This document shows, piece by piece, positions 21,503-33,844 of a DNA stretch of 64,000 nt; the stretch's first letter is position 1; every line of letters begins with the position of its first letter. Made by a program: the position numbers and the translations under genes. The stretch is taken from NCBI GenBank assembly GCA_016758965.1, contig JAEPRB010000103.1:1-64000 (forward strand), in the 5' to 3' direction. This stretch comes from Circinella minor (Eukaryota; Mucoromycota; Mucoromycetes; Mucorales; Lichtheimiaceae). The notes under the pieces were generated by a model that did not search any database, was not told where the DNA came from, and was given only the letters and a program-made list of their open reading frames with translations.

Positions 21503-22848
21503 ATGATTGAAAAACGCGAACTTGGAAAAAATACTGGTATTCAACTTAATCCACTTGGCCTTGGATGTATGGGGTATGTAAAAATTATATATAAACAAGC
21601 TTACACGTAAATACGTATATCACATTTATTAACATCTTTGTTTACTACGTATATATGATACTTACATATTATAGTATGAGTGATTTTTATGGTGTCGCTG
21701 ATGAAGAAACCAATTTGTCCGTCTTGAAACGTGCATTGGAACTTGGTTGTAACGTTTGGGACACAGCTGATATGTATGGTGTGGGTGAAAACGAACGATT
21801 ACTTGGAAAATTCTTTGCACAAAATAAAGATAGTCGTGAAAAAGTTTTTTTATGTACCAAGTTTGGCGTTGTGCGTGATCAAAAGACAGGTGCATTTACG
21901 GGTATATCGGGTACACCAGAATATGTTCGTAAAGCATGTGAAGCCAGTCTTGAGCGTTTAGGTGTTGAATCTATCGATTTGTATTATCAACACCGTCCTG
22001 ATCCTAACACGTAAGTTTCTTTCATGACAGAAAAACTGCACAGTTATGATTTATTATTTGTTTCGAATGACGTTTTATATATTAAATATTTTTTCTGTAT
22101 GTTCATTATTAATTATTATTATAACTAATATTATAGTCCAATTGAAGATACCGTCAAAGCAATGGCAGAATTAGTGAAAGAAGGCAAAGTCAAATATATT
22201 GGCTTATCAGAATGTGATGTTGACACCCTTCGTCGTGCACATAAGGTTCACCCAATTACAGCCTATCAAATCGAATACTCTCCTTGGACTTTGGATATTG
22301 AAACTAATGGAATTCTTGAAGCCACAAGAGAATTAGGTATTTCAATTGTAGCCTAGTAAAGTATCTACCTATTTTTATTTTATTTTGATTCTTCAATGAA
22401 TACATAATATGGATAGGTTAATGAGTAATGATAACTAACAATACTATTTTTGACTTTTATTATCTATTTATTTTTTACCATTATTAGCTCTCCTTTGGGT
22501 CGTGGATTTCTCACTGGTGTATACAAGAAACCTGAAGATTTTAATGGACAAGGTGATATTCGAAGCGGCAATTTCCCACGTTTTTCTAACGAAAACTTTG
22601 CAAAGAATATGGAATTAGTGAACAAAATTGAAGTATTGGCAGAAAAAAAAGGCATTACAACACCTGAATTTATTCTTGCTTGGGTATTAGCACAAGGAAA
22701 TGATTTTTTCGTAATTCCAGGAACAAAACGAATGAATTATTTGGAACAAAACATCAAAGGTGGTCAAATTCAACTTTCAGATGAAGAGTTAAAGGAAATG
22801 CGAGATATTGTTGATTCTGCTACAATTGCTGGTACTAGATACGCCTAA
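21503..22848 (+). CDS. Aldo-keto reductase (YakC/AKR13-like)
   Basis: Four exons encode an NADPH-dependent aldo-keto reductase of about 340 residues that reduces aldehydes or ketones in the cytosol. Exon 1 is [24 protein letters not shown]. The catalytic tetrad is visible: Asp in [10 protein letters not shown], Tyr in the same motif, Lys in FLCTKFGV and His in YYQHRPDP. The cofactor loops follow ([45 protein letters not shown]). Residue pattern and length fit the YakC-type group of fungi rather than the xylose reductases. The physiological substrate cannot be read from sequence. It ends facing the CSL gene, 1.3 kb away. Confidence 0.9.
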
Positions 22849-22899
22849 GAGCAAAATGCATGATATATATATACACACTATGTTATTCGTTCTCCCCAC

Positions 22900-22968
<69 letters not shown>

Positions 22969-23415
22969 TATGGTACCGTCATGGTTTCTGCCGCTTTATA
23001 ACAATATAATAAAACAACGTCTTTTTTTTTGTTCATTTTGCTCATTCGGTTACGTGTGCTATTTTGGAACTACTAATCATGACTTATTAATGTTTCATCA
23101 CATATCAGCATTTTAATAGCTGGTCATTCATTATCTTTATAATATATAAATGCGTGTAATATGTAATAGTTTGGGAATACTATATTCAGCTTTACCGATA
23201 AAGTACGTACGTAGCACATGCCCACTGAGTACAATTTTTTTATAGATTATTGTCTGTCAAGTACTTTCTTGCTTATATTACAACCTTGACGTCATTTTTT
23301 TTCATGTGAGCTTTTCTATTTGAGTAAATGTGATCAAATCAATGGGCAACCGTGCGAGATTTCTATTTCATTCCCTTGTCATTAACATTAGACTATTATA
23401 ACAACATCATATCAT

Positions 23416-23447
<32 letters not shown>

Positions 23448-24156
23448 AAATTCCAAAGAAGGATACAACAAAAGCATAAATCATGTGTTGTCATTTAAGA
23501 AAAAAGAATGACGTGTCAATAGATAACGTACGATCTCCTTTTTTTTTTCACACACAATCGATATATTTACTTTATTTTTACCAAAAAGAAATCTGCAATA
23601 TTGTTTATATGTAGAAAAAATGGGTAACTTGCCTCCTTTTTATTTTTATTTGCAAATAACCAAATATGTATATGATGATGATAAAAAGTAATCTAATTTA
23701 AAACAGAAACCAGCCGTGTGAAATAATGAAAAAAAAAAAAAAAAAACATACAAACAAAAAACCAAGTTTACCCAAAAAAAAAAAAAAAAAAATTTTTTTG
23801 CGAAGAATATTATTATTATTATTAAGGAATATCATCAGGTCATAAAAAAATGTTACATAATAATGGTATTTGATTTGTGTTATATGATATATATATATAT
23901 ATATAAAAGCAAATTGTTATTAAAAACTAAGAATAAAAACATATATACAAGTTATCAAGAAAAGAAAATAATACTAAAAGGGTGACATAAAAAAAAGTTG
24001 GTAATAAAAAAAATAGAGAACGAATTGACAAATTTACAATGAAAGGAATATGCATTTTATAACAAAAAGGACGGAGGAAATGTGTGTTTTTAAATGGTGC
24101 GATAAAAAAAAAAAAGAGGGGTGCGGGGAGAATATGATGGTTGACAATTGTTATTA
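22849..24156. other. Intergenic region between convergent genes
   Basis: This stretch holds the 3' flanks of the aldo-keto reductase and CSL genes. It contains a compound CT/CA/TA microsatellite (22901-22968), TA runs near 23417-23442 and 23889-23904, and poly-A runs near 23730 and 23775. No gene is supported. Confidence 0.6.
22901..22968. repeat. Compound (CT)n(CA)n(TA)n microsatellite
   Basis: Five CT units, about 20 CA units and nine TA units run in series 3' of the aldo-keto reductase stop codon. Confidence 0.95.
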
Positions 24157-26322
24157 TCAAGTAGTAGAAGGAGAATTCATAGTATTTGGAGAGATTGAAA
24201 CAACAGACCAATGGCTTGTATCACCATTAGGTAAAACATCACAAGCAAGACCTCTTCCAGTCGTATAAACGGTACCATCATGACGTTTAAGAACCAAAGG
24301 TAACTCCAAATACCGTGAACCATCTTTTCGACTGATCAATACATCATGATTGGCAACTAATAAATCTTGTGTAGGTGGTAAATCAATTAATAACTGCATA
24401 CCAGAAGCCCCATCTTCATTGATTTGTTGTACTTGAAGTGGACCTTGTGATCCAAGACAAAACTCAAATAATCGATTCACTGTTGCTTGAACTAAATGTT
24501 GTCCAATAAGATCCAAACGATGCATGAATGTATCATATTCGATCGATGTAATCATGGGAAGTGGCATAATTCGTCTTGGTGGAGATGGCGGTGGTGAAGG
24601 TTGATTTACCATGAGTGTTGTTGTCGTCAAGCTATTATTACGTGACCGTGGACTTTTTGGAATGATCGTTTGTTGATGATGTTGATCAATTTCACTATTA
24701 TTATTATTAATGTTGTTGTTGCTATAATAGGATGCTAATGAAGGTGAAGATGCTGATGGACTTGTAGGTGGTGGAATCATAGATGCGGGTTCGTAAAATG
24801 AATATTCAAATTTGGCAATACCAACAATAGTCCAACATAAATAATCATCTACTCGTTCACTAGGTTCTTGCCCAGGTTTATCAACAACCATTTTGGAAGG
24901 TGAAAAATCAAGCCAAGTGGCTGCTGAAGTGTTACACATGGCATCTTGCTCATCGACATTAGATGGAGAAGGTGATGAAGGTTGCATAATTGCTTTCCCA
25001 CTTGCGCTAAGGTAAACAGGTGTGCCATTGTCGGATACAAGTTGTAAAGCGATTTTCTGCATTTGACTCACGGGCCCACAAGCATTCGGGGCAATTCGGC
25101 CCTTGTCGACCTTGCGGATGATCATGGGAGGCGATGTGGTGCCAGTGTGAGCATCTTTGAGAACGATTTCACAACCGTAGGTCACAGCCACATTGCCATT
25201 GTTATTATTACTGTTACCACTGCTTGTATTATTGTTTTTATGCTGCGGTTGATGATGATGATGATGATGATGTGGTTGTTGTTGTTGTTGTTGTTGACTC
25301 ATGACTTCTTCAACAGAATTGGTAGTGGGCTGACGTACAACTAGGACATCAAAAGGTGTCCATGTGGAATTTTTTGCACAGAGTTGACCATTTTCGGTGG
25401 TCATGTATTTTGTGCGAACGGTTTGTGAGTTAATACGATTGAATAAAGATACAGGAGAATTAGCGGTAATACAACTTGATACATTGCGAGCTTTTGATGT
25501 TTTTTTAGATGGTTTAGAAATAATAGAGATTGGATTAGAGAAAAATGTAACATAAGGCTGTAGTGATGCTGGTGAAATAGAAGGTGAAGCAGAAGAAGAT
25601 GTGACACTATCTTTACTGCTGATTCCACCTGTTGTACTACTGCCACTATTACTACTACTACTATTACTATTACTGGTGTTATTACTATTGTTATTATTGT
25701 TTTGGCTTAAGCTGACTCGGAGATAAAACTGTTTTGCTTTTGCGGTACCAGTGACGTGAAGATATTTGAAGCTACCGCGGCTTTCTTCGTCCAACAAGAT
25801 TTTTTGTTCCAAAAATCGATCACCGTTTTCACATACAACTGCCATGGAAACAAGAGGATGACTTTCGTTATTATTAATCGTTACGATCGGTGGAGGACAT
25901 AAGAATCGTTTTTCGGAACCATATGATTTTTGAGCCACTGCTGCATGTAAACAAGTCATGGTTGTCATACGTGGAGCGGGTGATGAAGAAGGTGGTGAAC
26001 AACGACGTATCTTTGTTACTCGTTCTGTCTCGTTATTATCATCGGGCCATCGTCGTTTTTCAGTTTCATAATCATTTGAATCTAATAATGATTCAATAGA
26101 CATTCTTGGTTGTTGTTGATGATGATGATGATGATCTTTATGATGACGATAACCTCGTTGTGATTGTTGTTGTTGTTGGTGTTGCTGAGGATTCGGTAGT
26201 TGGATACGATGAGCGCAGTCAACCGCACTCAAAAGAGAATCCATAGGTGACATGCCTATGAATTGTATTTTTTTACTTGAACCGAATACTTGCTCAGATA
26301 TTATATGAGAATGCTGTTCCAT
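24157..26322 (-). CDS. CSL (CBF1/RBP-J/Su(H)/LAG-1) family transcription factor
   Basis: CSL proteins bind DNA through an N-terminal Rel-like domain and a beta-trefoil domain; in fungi they act without Notch. This intronless frame of about 720 residues starts MEQHSHIISEQVFGSS (26322). I prefer that start to the hydrophobic in-frame extension upstream. It holds KRFLCPPPIVTI, PLVSMAVVCENGDRFLEQK, KYLHVTGTAKAKQFYLRV, SRINSQTVRTKYM-like sequence, then beta-trefoil blocks (YGCEIVLKD, RKVDKGRIAPNACGPVSQMQKIA) and WTIVGIAKFEYSFYEP. A Rel-like C-terminal domain follows. Homopolymeric Q, H, N and S insertions split the conserved blocks, which enlarges the protein relative to animal CSL. Confidence 0.85.
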   Translation of the reverse strand: MEQHSHIISEQVFGSSKKIQFIGMSPMDSLLSAVDCAHRIQLPNPQQHQQQQQSQRGYRHHKDHHHHHQQQPRMSIESLLDSNDYETEKRRWPDDNNETERVTKIRRCSPPSSSPAPRMTTMTCLHAAVAQKSYGSEKRFLCPPPIVTINNNESHPLVSMAVVCENGDRFLEQKILLDEESRGSFKYLHVTGTAKAKQFYLRVSLSQNNNNNSNNTSNSNSSSSNSGSSTTGGISSKDSVTSSSASPSISPASLQPYVTFFSNPISIISKPSKKTSKARNVSSCITANSPVSLFNRINSQTVRTKYMTTENGQLCAKNSTWTPFDVLVVRQPTTNSVEEVMSQQQQQQQPHHHHHHHQPQHKNNNTSSGNSNNNNGNVAVTYGCEIVLKDAHTGTTSPPMIIRKVDKGRIAPNACGPVSQMQKIALQLVSDNGTPVYLSASGKAIMQPSSPSPSNVDEQDAMCNTSAATWLDFSPSKMVVDKPGQEPSERVDDYLCWTIVGIAKFEYSFYEPASMIPPPTSPSASSPSLASYYSNNNINNNNSEIDQHHQQTIIPKSPRSRNNSLTTTTLMVNQPSPPPSPPRRIMPLPMITSIEYDTFMHRLDLIGQHLVQATVNRLFEFCLGSQGPLQVQQINEDGASGMQLLIDLPPTQDLLVANHDVLISRKDGSRYLELPLVLKRHDGTVYTTGRGLACDVLPNGDTSHWSVVSISPNTMNSPSTT

Positions 26323-27553
26323 ATTGTTATTGTTACGTTTTGATGATTCGATACTATAATAAAAAAGTAAAAAAATAAAAAATAAAAAAAAAATATTGAA
26401 AATAAGAAGAAGAAAAGAGGAGTTAAAGCAAGAAGAGAGGGTGGGAAAGAAAGAAAAGAAGGGGGAGAAATAAAAAGAAGTAAGGGGTGGGTTCAAATCA
26501 ACACACACTCAATTCAGCGCTTGTACAATTTTATTTTGCATTTATTGGTTGCTGATAAGATCCCAGTATCATCTTATCACGTGTAGTGCATATCCATCCC
26601 ATAACTTTTCCCAGGGCCAGGAGGGTGGAACATATAATACAAAAAAAAAAAAACATCACACTTGGTCATTGCACAACACGAACACAAATCTAGTTATTAT
26701 CTTTTTTATTGTTAATTATTTTTATTATTGAAATAATTTACTCTATCACTTGCCCTCCCCACACACACTTTATTTTTTTTTTCTCTTTCCAGAAACTAAC
26801 TTTCTTTAATAAGTAAATGACGAAAAAAAAACGGATGAACTATATTAAAGTAATAATAATTAATTAACTATAAATATATATATATATATATATATAATTT
26901 GGTTATTGGATTTTATTTTACCTTCCTTTCATAAATATACATTTTCATTTTCGATCGGTTCCGATATAATAATAGAATAAAAAAAGATCATCTTTCAGCC
27001 GGCATTGGCCAAAGATGGTAGTAAGATAACAGCCTGTGAGATAAGCTCTTTTAATATGATTGGATAAGAAATACTCCGTTCTTTTCTCTCTTCAAGTACC
27101 GTGAGAAATTCTGTCTATGACTCTACAACGTTTTAGCCAATCAAATTTTTACCGACATCGGCTGGATCCGGTCAAGCAGCCGTTTCTTTGTTATGTTCCC
27201 AATCTGTGTTTAAGAAAAAAGGCAGCTGATGACAGAATTAAGCAGAACCCCCGCGGGCTTGGTAATTTTTTTTTTTTTTTTTTTTTTATTGTTTGTTGTA
27301 GCATATGAGCATTTTTCTCTGACTATTACGTAAATAAGTTAGTTGAGTTGACAGCTTTTATATCCATTTTCCCACCCTTTTTTTTTTTAAAAAAAAAAAA
27401 AAGTCTCACAACAATAAACTTTTTTCAGTTTCCCAGCTTAATAGTAAAAACGTTGACCCCCCCCCCTATTTTATCTTTTTTTTTTTTTTCACACAATTAT
27501 TTATTAATTATTATTAAAAAAAAGGGGTAAAAGAGAAATATAAATATTTTCTA
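26323..27553. other. Intergenic region upstream of CSL
   Basis: This is the upstream region of CSL and the 3' flank of the SEC7-PH gene, both on the minus strand. It contains a CACGTG palindrome at about 26579 and TA and poly-T runs. No gene is supported. Confidence 0.55.
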
Positions 27554-30128
27554 TTATAATAATGGTTTAGAACCTATTAATTCCAACTCATCACTGATTT
27601 CTTTAAACAAATCCATTTCAGATAACCAAGATGATTCATTATCATAAAATCCTGCAAATGGCATTTTTTGCTGCTCTTGAATTGCATTCAGATATGCATT
27701 ATACTTTTGAATTTGTTGATCAAGGAATCCTTTTTTAGTAGTCCAATTAGCGTGTACTTGAGCCCATTGTGTTGTTCCTATAGCAACCTATAATTTATTA
27801 CACACACACACACACAATATGGGTATGATAAATATAATATAATGCGCCACTTTTTTTTTTTATCTCTTTCTCTATCTTTTCCCCAATCCTTTCTTCTTTT
27901 TTTTTTCACACGGTATAAAAATTACTTGATCTATTTGGTCAAAAAGTGTGACATGGTGTTCACGTTCTATTCTTAAGGAATTCCGATATTGTTGAAAAGC
28001 ATCATATTGTTCATCCACATTATTACAAGACATAGAACGATATTTTTCATTATTTTTAAATATAGGAGGAAACCAATCTTGAATAATGACTTTATCCAAA
28101 GAAACTTGTCTATTTAATAAAATAGGTTCCCAACCAAAATAAATTGAATTCCCTATTGCATCACTCATGTAGAGTGGAATTTTACTCTGTCTTGCTGCCC
28201 AATAATTTAATAATCGAATCCATGTTATAACTTGATTTTTAGAATCACAGCTGAATATATATCTGTGACGATTAGGTAATTGTAATAAGAACCCAAAAGG
28301 AGATGGACCATTTTGATACCAACTTGGTGCATGTGGTATTGCAAAAGCGTGGAAAAGTTCGTGACATGACGTTTTCTACTTATAAGGTTTATGTTTAGTA
28401 TCATTATTATTATAATATTATGAAATGATTTTTATTTTTTATATATTCACATGTGATAAATTACCGTTCCAAGTCTTGCACCATAATGTTGGTCTATTTG
28501 TAAGTAACCTGGACCCAAGGAAACCCAGCATTCTCGATATCTCTCATGATATTGATTATTTCTTTTTCGTTTGCTACTATTGTTCTGCTTTAATTTGTTA
28601 TTACTACAAATAAAAGGTGATGGTGGTATAGCTTTACATAACATTTTGCCTTCCAAATAAACAAATGAGTTTTCTACATTTTCTGGTAACTTTTGAATTT
28701 GTATCATTGGTTTGCTGTTATTTTTTTCTTTTTGTGTTAATGAGCCGAACCGTCGTAATAATGTACGTGGTATATTACGTTGTTGTTGTTGTTGCTGAGA
28801 TTGTTGAGGTTGCATAAAACCTTGTTGTTTCACAGAATTATACAAATCCTTTTTTTTTTATCAGACAAATAACAATAACGTTAGCATTTAGCACATTAAA
28901 TTAATAAATTATGAAAATTATAATCGTTTTTACCTTTAATAATATCTCGATTTCATATTCATATTTAATAAATGTTTCTTTTGGTACAAATTTATATATT
29001 GTCTCCATGGTATTTCTGCAGAAGGTTAGTCTACTCATTTTGGTATGACCTTTAGCAATATGCAAGTCTGTGTTGAGTAACATTAAAGAGTAAATTATGG
29101 CATAGATTACATCTAAAAATTAATTCCATATTGTTGTTAGTGACGGCGGGGTTATCATAAAAAAAACGTGGCGATTTTTTTTTTTTTTAATATATACCTG
29201 CACTGCCATAAACTACATTATTATTACATGCCCAATATCGACGAGCAAATGCCTCTAATACTCGATCGATTTCTTGAGCTTCTGCCTTGAAATAAACCTT
29301 TTGACAAAGTTTTCTTTGAAAAAATAAAAATAAAATATTTTTTTTTATTATTTGAAAGTTTTTATCTTCAATAATATAATTATTGATTGTATTACTTTTA
29401 CCTAAACGCTGTATCAAGTTGCATGTCTTTAAAATCATATTTTGCAAGATATAATTCTAATGTGCATTGAGAGAATGGGTCACTATTATAATTATAAATG
29501 AATTATTATTGTTAATACGTAAAATAGATAATAATAATAAAAAAAAACACGTAATATTATAATAATAAGAGTTATTATGTACATTAGAAAAAAAAACTAG
29601 ATTATTACTAAAGTTAAAAGACAATTATGATGACTCTGTGTGATATGTACATTATACATAAAATAAGTTACTAGAAACGTACACATTGCCGAGAAAAGAT
29701 GCTTCAGAAACTAAATCACCTTTCCATAATTTATCTGCAATATCTTGACATTCATCATTATCATCGTTTTCTTCTTCTTCTTTTCCTTCTCTTTCTCTTT
29801 CTTTGCCATTATCAGATAAGCCAGGTATAACTACTGAAGTGCGTAACAAAACCGATTGTCTTTTCCATTCCAACAATGAAGATGCTTCTTCATCATTAAC
29901 AAGATCTTGAACATTGTTATTTTGATCAGTAAGTAGTGGTAATAGAGGTGATGTCGTTGTTTCTGTTGTTATGGTTTGAATAAAATCTGTGCTTAAACTT
30001 GATGAGCGTAGTGGTGGTAACACATATTTTGTATTAGAACGTTCACGAGTATTATCACATTCAGGTGAAGCGTTTGGGAAAGACCATGAACGCTGTAATA
30101 ATGATTGATTTCGTTTGGGTGTAGTCAT
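27554..30128 (-). CDS. SEC7-PH domain Arf GTPase exchange factor (EFA6/PSD/Yel1-like)
   Basis: SEC7 proteins load GTP on Arf GTPases to drive membrane and cell-surface traffic. The first exon encodes a Ser-rich disordered N-terminus (MTTPKRNQSLLQRSWSFP). Then comes a SEC7 domain: QDIADKLWKGDL, LYLAKYDFKDMQLDTAFR, a segment with KAEAQEIDRVLEAFARRYW (catalytic glutamate in the position of the PGE motif), then YSLMLLNTDLHIAK. A Q-rich linker leads to a split PH domain beginning NSFVYLEGKML and ending WIRLLNYWAARQSKIPL, the typical PH end in EFA6 and yeast Yel1 proteins. A helical C-terminus ends ELIGSKPLL. Numerous introns separate these blocks. The gene diverges from the sugar transporter. Confidence 0.8.
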
Positions 30129-30964
30129 TATGATATTATTATATAAAAAAAAAGTAAGGAGTGTAGTAACGAAAAAAGGAGGAAAAATTGGGTATGTTAT
30201 GGGGGAGAAAAGATATATAGATAGATTCTGAAAGAAAGCGACATGCATTTTCTTATGCTTGTAATACCAAAGTTCATTTCACGTGGCGATCTTTTTTTTT
30301 TTAATCTTAGTTTCAAGGAGTCAATTTTACTAACAGTAATTACTTGATATACACATGTTTAAGTGTCAGATAGTATGTGGCGTAGTACTGTTTTTTTTTT
30401 GGTACCTGTATCAAAAAATAAGCAATTCAAAAACAATGAATATTTTTCCGAACCTTCGATCTCTCTCTCTTTTGTTTTGTTTTGTTTTTGTAAAATGTGA
30501 TGGATAATCCAAACGGAAAATTTATTATATTTGGAAAAAAAAAAAAAATACTGCATTTTTTATCTGCACTTTCGCATGTTATATACTATATATGAAATAA
30601 AAATTAGAAATAATTAAGTTAAGGGAGAGGGGGGGCAGTGACTATTTTTTTATAGTGAACAATTCGTAACCGTGCATAAAGCTTATCTCATTTTTTCGTA
30701 ATGTTAATTTGCCACTCTATTTATCTTTTATCTACTTAATTATCCAAACTTGACGTTGATCCGGCATAAAAAATAAATAAACAAACAGAAGCGATCCAAT
30801 AAAAAAAAGAAAAATCCTATAAAAACAGACTGCATTTATTTTTCACTGTTAAAAACAAGCTTTTCTCGTTTTCTTTTTTTTTTTTTTTATACCTTTATGT
30901 GTATATCCACACACATATACACTCACACACATACACAAGATAGAGTAACGAGATACAGAATATA
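30129..30964. other. Divergent promoter region
   Basis: This 836-bp region lies between the divergent SEC7-PH gene and the sugar transporter. It includes a CCAAT motif and a TATA motif on the + strand upstream of the transporter. No gene is supported. Confidence 0.6.
30795..30825 (+). promoter_or_regulatory. CCAAT and TATA elements of the sugar transporter
   Basis: CCAAT at 30795-30799 and TATAAAAA at 30818-30825 lie about 145 bp upstream of the transporter ATG. The spacing and order fit a core promoter; this is inferred from motif match only. Confidence 0.45.
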
Positions 30965-33352
30965 ATGAGCAACAAAAGTAAACGCCAAATATTTAATTTT
31001 TATCATCATTTTCATGGAAGCGATCTGGTTTTGCTTATTAATTTAGCAGCTGGACTCAGCATCTTTTTCTTTGGAGTAAGTTAAATACGTATGAAAATAA
31101 AAAAAAAAAAAAAAAAAAAACTTCCCCAAAAGTTATTATTATTTTACCATATTATCAAACTAATATCTTTTTATTATTACATATTATTGAGTAGTATGAT
31201 CAAGGTGTCATGAGTGGTGTTAATATATCACCTGATTATATTAATGTAATGGGTCTTCATGGTCGAGATGCATTACTTGGTGGTGTTGTAGCTGTTTATT
31301 ATGCCGGTACTTTAATCGGTGCTTTGATGGGTGGTTGGATCGGGGACAAAATAGGTCGCATCAAAACCGTTGTTGTTGGTTCTCTTATTGCAATCATTGG
31401 AGCAATACTTCAAACTTCAGCTCAAAATGTTGGCTGGATGATGGCTTCGCGAATTATTACGGGTGTTGGTACAGGTCATCTGTAAGTTTATATTTTTTTT
31501 TTTTGCTTTTTTTTTTTTTTGACAAGAAAAACAATGGCAACAAGAATCTTATCTCATTCTTTTTTTTCTTCTTCTTTATAATAATAACAGTAATGCTATT
31601 GTACCTGTTTGGAGTGCAGAAACATCTCATCATACCTCCAGAGGTATGTTTATTGCTATGGAGTTTACGTTGAATATCTTTGGTGTTGTTGTCGCAGTAA
31701 GTATATTAAGAAGAGGGAGACAAGGGTGATGACATACTTTGTCATGTCTTCATAGTTTTCTGTTTTTAGTAAAAAATAAAATGCATTATTAAGCAATTGG
31801 CTCTCCTCTTTAACCCCCCCCTTGCTTTTAAAAATATAATAGTACTGGCTTGATTATGGTATGAGTTATACCGAAGGTGGTATACGATGGCGATTCCCTA
31901 TTGCATTTCAATTGGTTCCATTAGCCGTATTAGCTATCGGTATCAATTTCTTTCCTGAATCACCCCGATGGTTAGCCAAAGTAGGACGGCATGAACAAGC
32001 TATTGAAATTCTAAGCTCATTACGAGGTAGTGATAACAATAATGACACAGATAATCCCGAGGTGCAGAGGGAATACAATCAAATTATTGAAGCTATACAG
32101 ATCGAATCTGCAGAAGGTGAACCTACTTATTTTAGTATGCTTTTTCATTATGATAAATTGAATATTCCTCGACGGGTTCATCTTTCCATTTGGCTACAAA
32201 TTTTGCAAGAATTGACTGGTATTGGCGTAGTAAGTTCCCATAGTATATAAATTTAGAAAGAGAGAAAGAGAGAGAGAAAGAGATAAGTATAGCAAGTGAG
32301 TAAACGAATGAGTGAGAGTATGTGTATCATTTTCTAATAAAAATATGCTACATGCATAAAAATCTACATCCAGATTACTGTCTACGCCCCTACCGTGTTC
32401 CTTAATGCAGGATTCTCTGAACGTACATCTCAGTTACTATCAGGGGTGAACAATATTTTCTACATGTTATGCACAATTGTCCCTGTGTTCACTATTGATC
32501 GATGGGGTCGCCGATTTACATTGTTTTATGGTGCTGTGTTGCAAGGAATATGTATGCTTTTAGTAGGTGTATTAACCAAACCCGATATCATGAATCATAA
32601 TTCACTTGCTTATGGTATTGGAGCTACGGTATTCACCTTTGGCTATACTGGTTTTTTTGGCATGACTTGGTTAGCTGTTCCATGGATATACCCAGTAAGT
32701 AGTAATAGCTTTTGCATATAGAAGAAAGATATAGAAAAAGAAAAAAGGGGACGGAGAAAGAGTAGAAATGAACGTGCATATTAAACAATATTCCTTCAAA
32801 GAAGTAACAACAACCTCCCCAGCTCCGAAAAAAAAAAAGCCAAAAAAATAAAATATACATGTATACTAATGCAGTGTACATAACCAATTTACTATCTAAT
32901 AATAGGTTGAAATCTATCCCACTCGAGTTAGAGCAAGAGGTGGTGCATGGAGTGTTGTAGGATGGTCTATTGGTAATGCAATTATCATGGAAATAACGCC
33001 ACCCATGATTACAACCCTTGGATGGGCCACCTTTTTGGTCTTTGCTGCATTCAACTTTCTTACTATTCCTATCGTATGGGCATTATACCCCGAAACAGCC
33101 TCAAAAACGTTAGAAGAGTTGGATGTTGTCTTTTCTACAAAATCCATGTTTGTTTTTAAAGCCGAAAAGGAATTAGAGAAACTTAAAGAACACAACGGTG
33201 GTGCAGTTCATTTAGGAGATGTAGATTCCATTGATGATCGTAGTCCTATTGATGGTCGTAGTTTCGAAAAGTCAAAAACATCTAAAAGTAGTATCCATGA
33301 ATATAATGAAAAATCGGAAACTACAACACCAGTTCCTCCTCAAGATTATTAA
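30965..33352 (+). CDS. MFS sugar transporter
   Basis: This is a 12-helix hexose-type transporter of the major facilitator superfamily. Exons give MSNKSKRQIFNFYHHF, a first helix (LVLLINLAAGLSIFFFG), YDQGVMSGV, GGWIGDKIGRIKTVVVGS (first family signature), RIITGVGTGHL, FPESPRWLAKVGR, a QILQELTGIGV segment, IDRWGRRFTLF, PWIYPVEIYPTRVRARG and ALYPETASKTLEELD. The QQLTG motif of helix 7 is changed to QELTG, and YYAP to VYAP. Such changes may alter substrate choice, so the sugar cannot be named. The acidic cytosolic tail ends TTTPVPPQDY. Introns are frequent and some contain long T runs. Confidence 0.9.
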
Positions 33353-33844
33353 AAATTATCTATAGACATATTATACTTATATAAAGCTTAAAAGATGTAG
33401 CATATATTATTACCCTATTACAAGTCATTCTTTATTTCAACACCCCTACCCATTTTTTTTTTTTTTGTATAAATGATTTTCTAAGTGATCACTTAATATT
33501 ATTTTAGTAGATAAAGAATATTAGTTATATTTAATGAAGAATTATTATCGAAAGTAGCAAATAATACTGTATCTTTTACCAAATCTTAGGAATGATTATA
33601 CATGATATTATTTCTTGTATTGATCGAGAAACAGATAAAAAACTCAATTACTAACAACACCCAGTGATTTTATATGATCTCTCAAATCGTGTCTGCAATG
33701 TAAATTCGGGAGAAATCTGTCAATGGTCAAGTGCTTAATTAAACCCCGTGCCTTTTGTCGTGGAAAAAAAAATAACCTTTTTTTGCCACTCCGTTCACCT
33801 TTTCTTTTCTTTACTCTTCCTTTCTTTTGCATTACAAATCAAAA
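33353..33844. other. Intergenic region between tandem genes
   Basis: This 492-bp region carries the 3' flank of the transporter and the promoter of the quinone oxidoreductase. Poly-T/A tracts are present. No other feature is supported. Confidence 0.6.

Noticed and set aside
22808..23116. 102-codon frame overlapping the end of the aldo-keto reductase
   Set aside because: It is a frame through the CA/TA microsatellite; the reductase frame ends normally at 22848.
24157..26508. Hydrophobic N-terminal extension of CSL starting at 26508
   Set aside because: Residues before MEQHSHII are AT/GA-tract-derived F/S-rich sequence from the 5' UTR; CSL proteins have no signal peptide.
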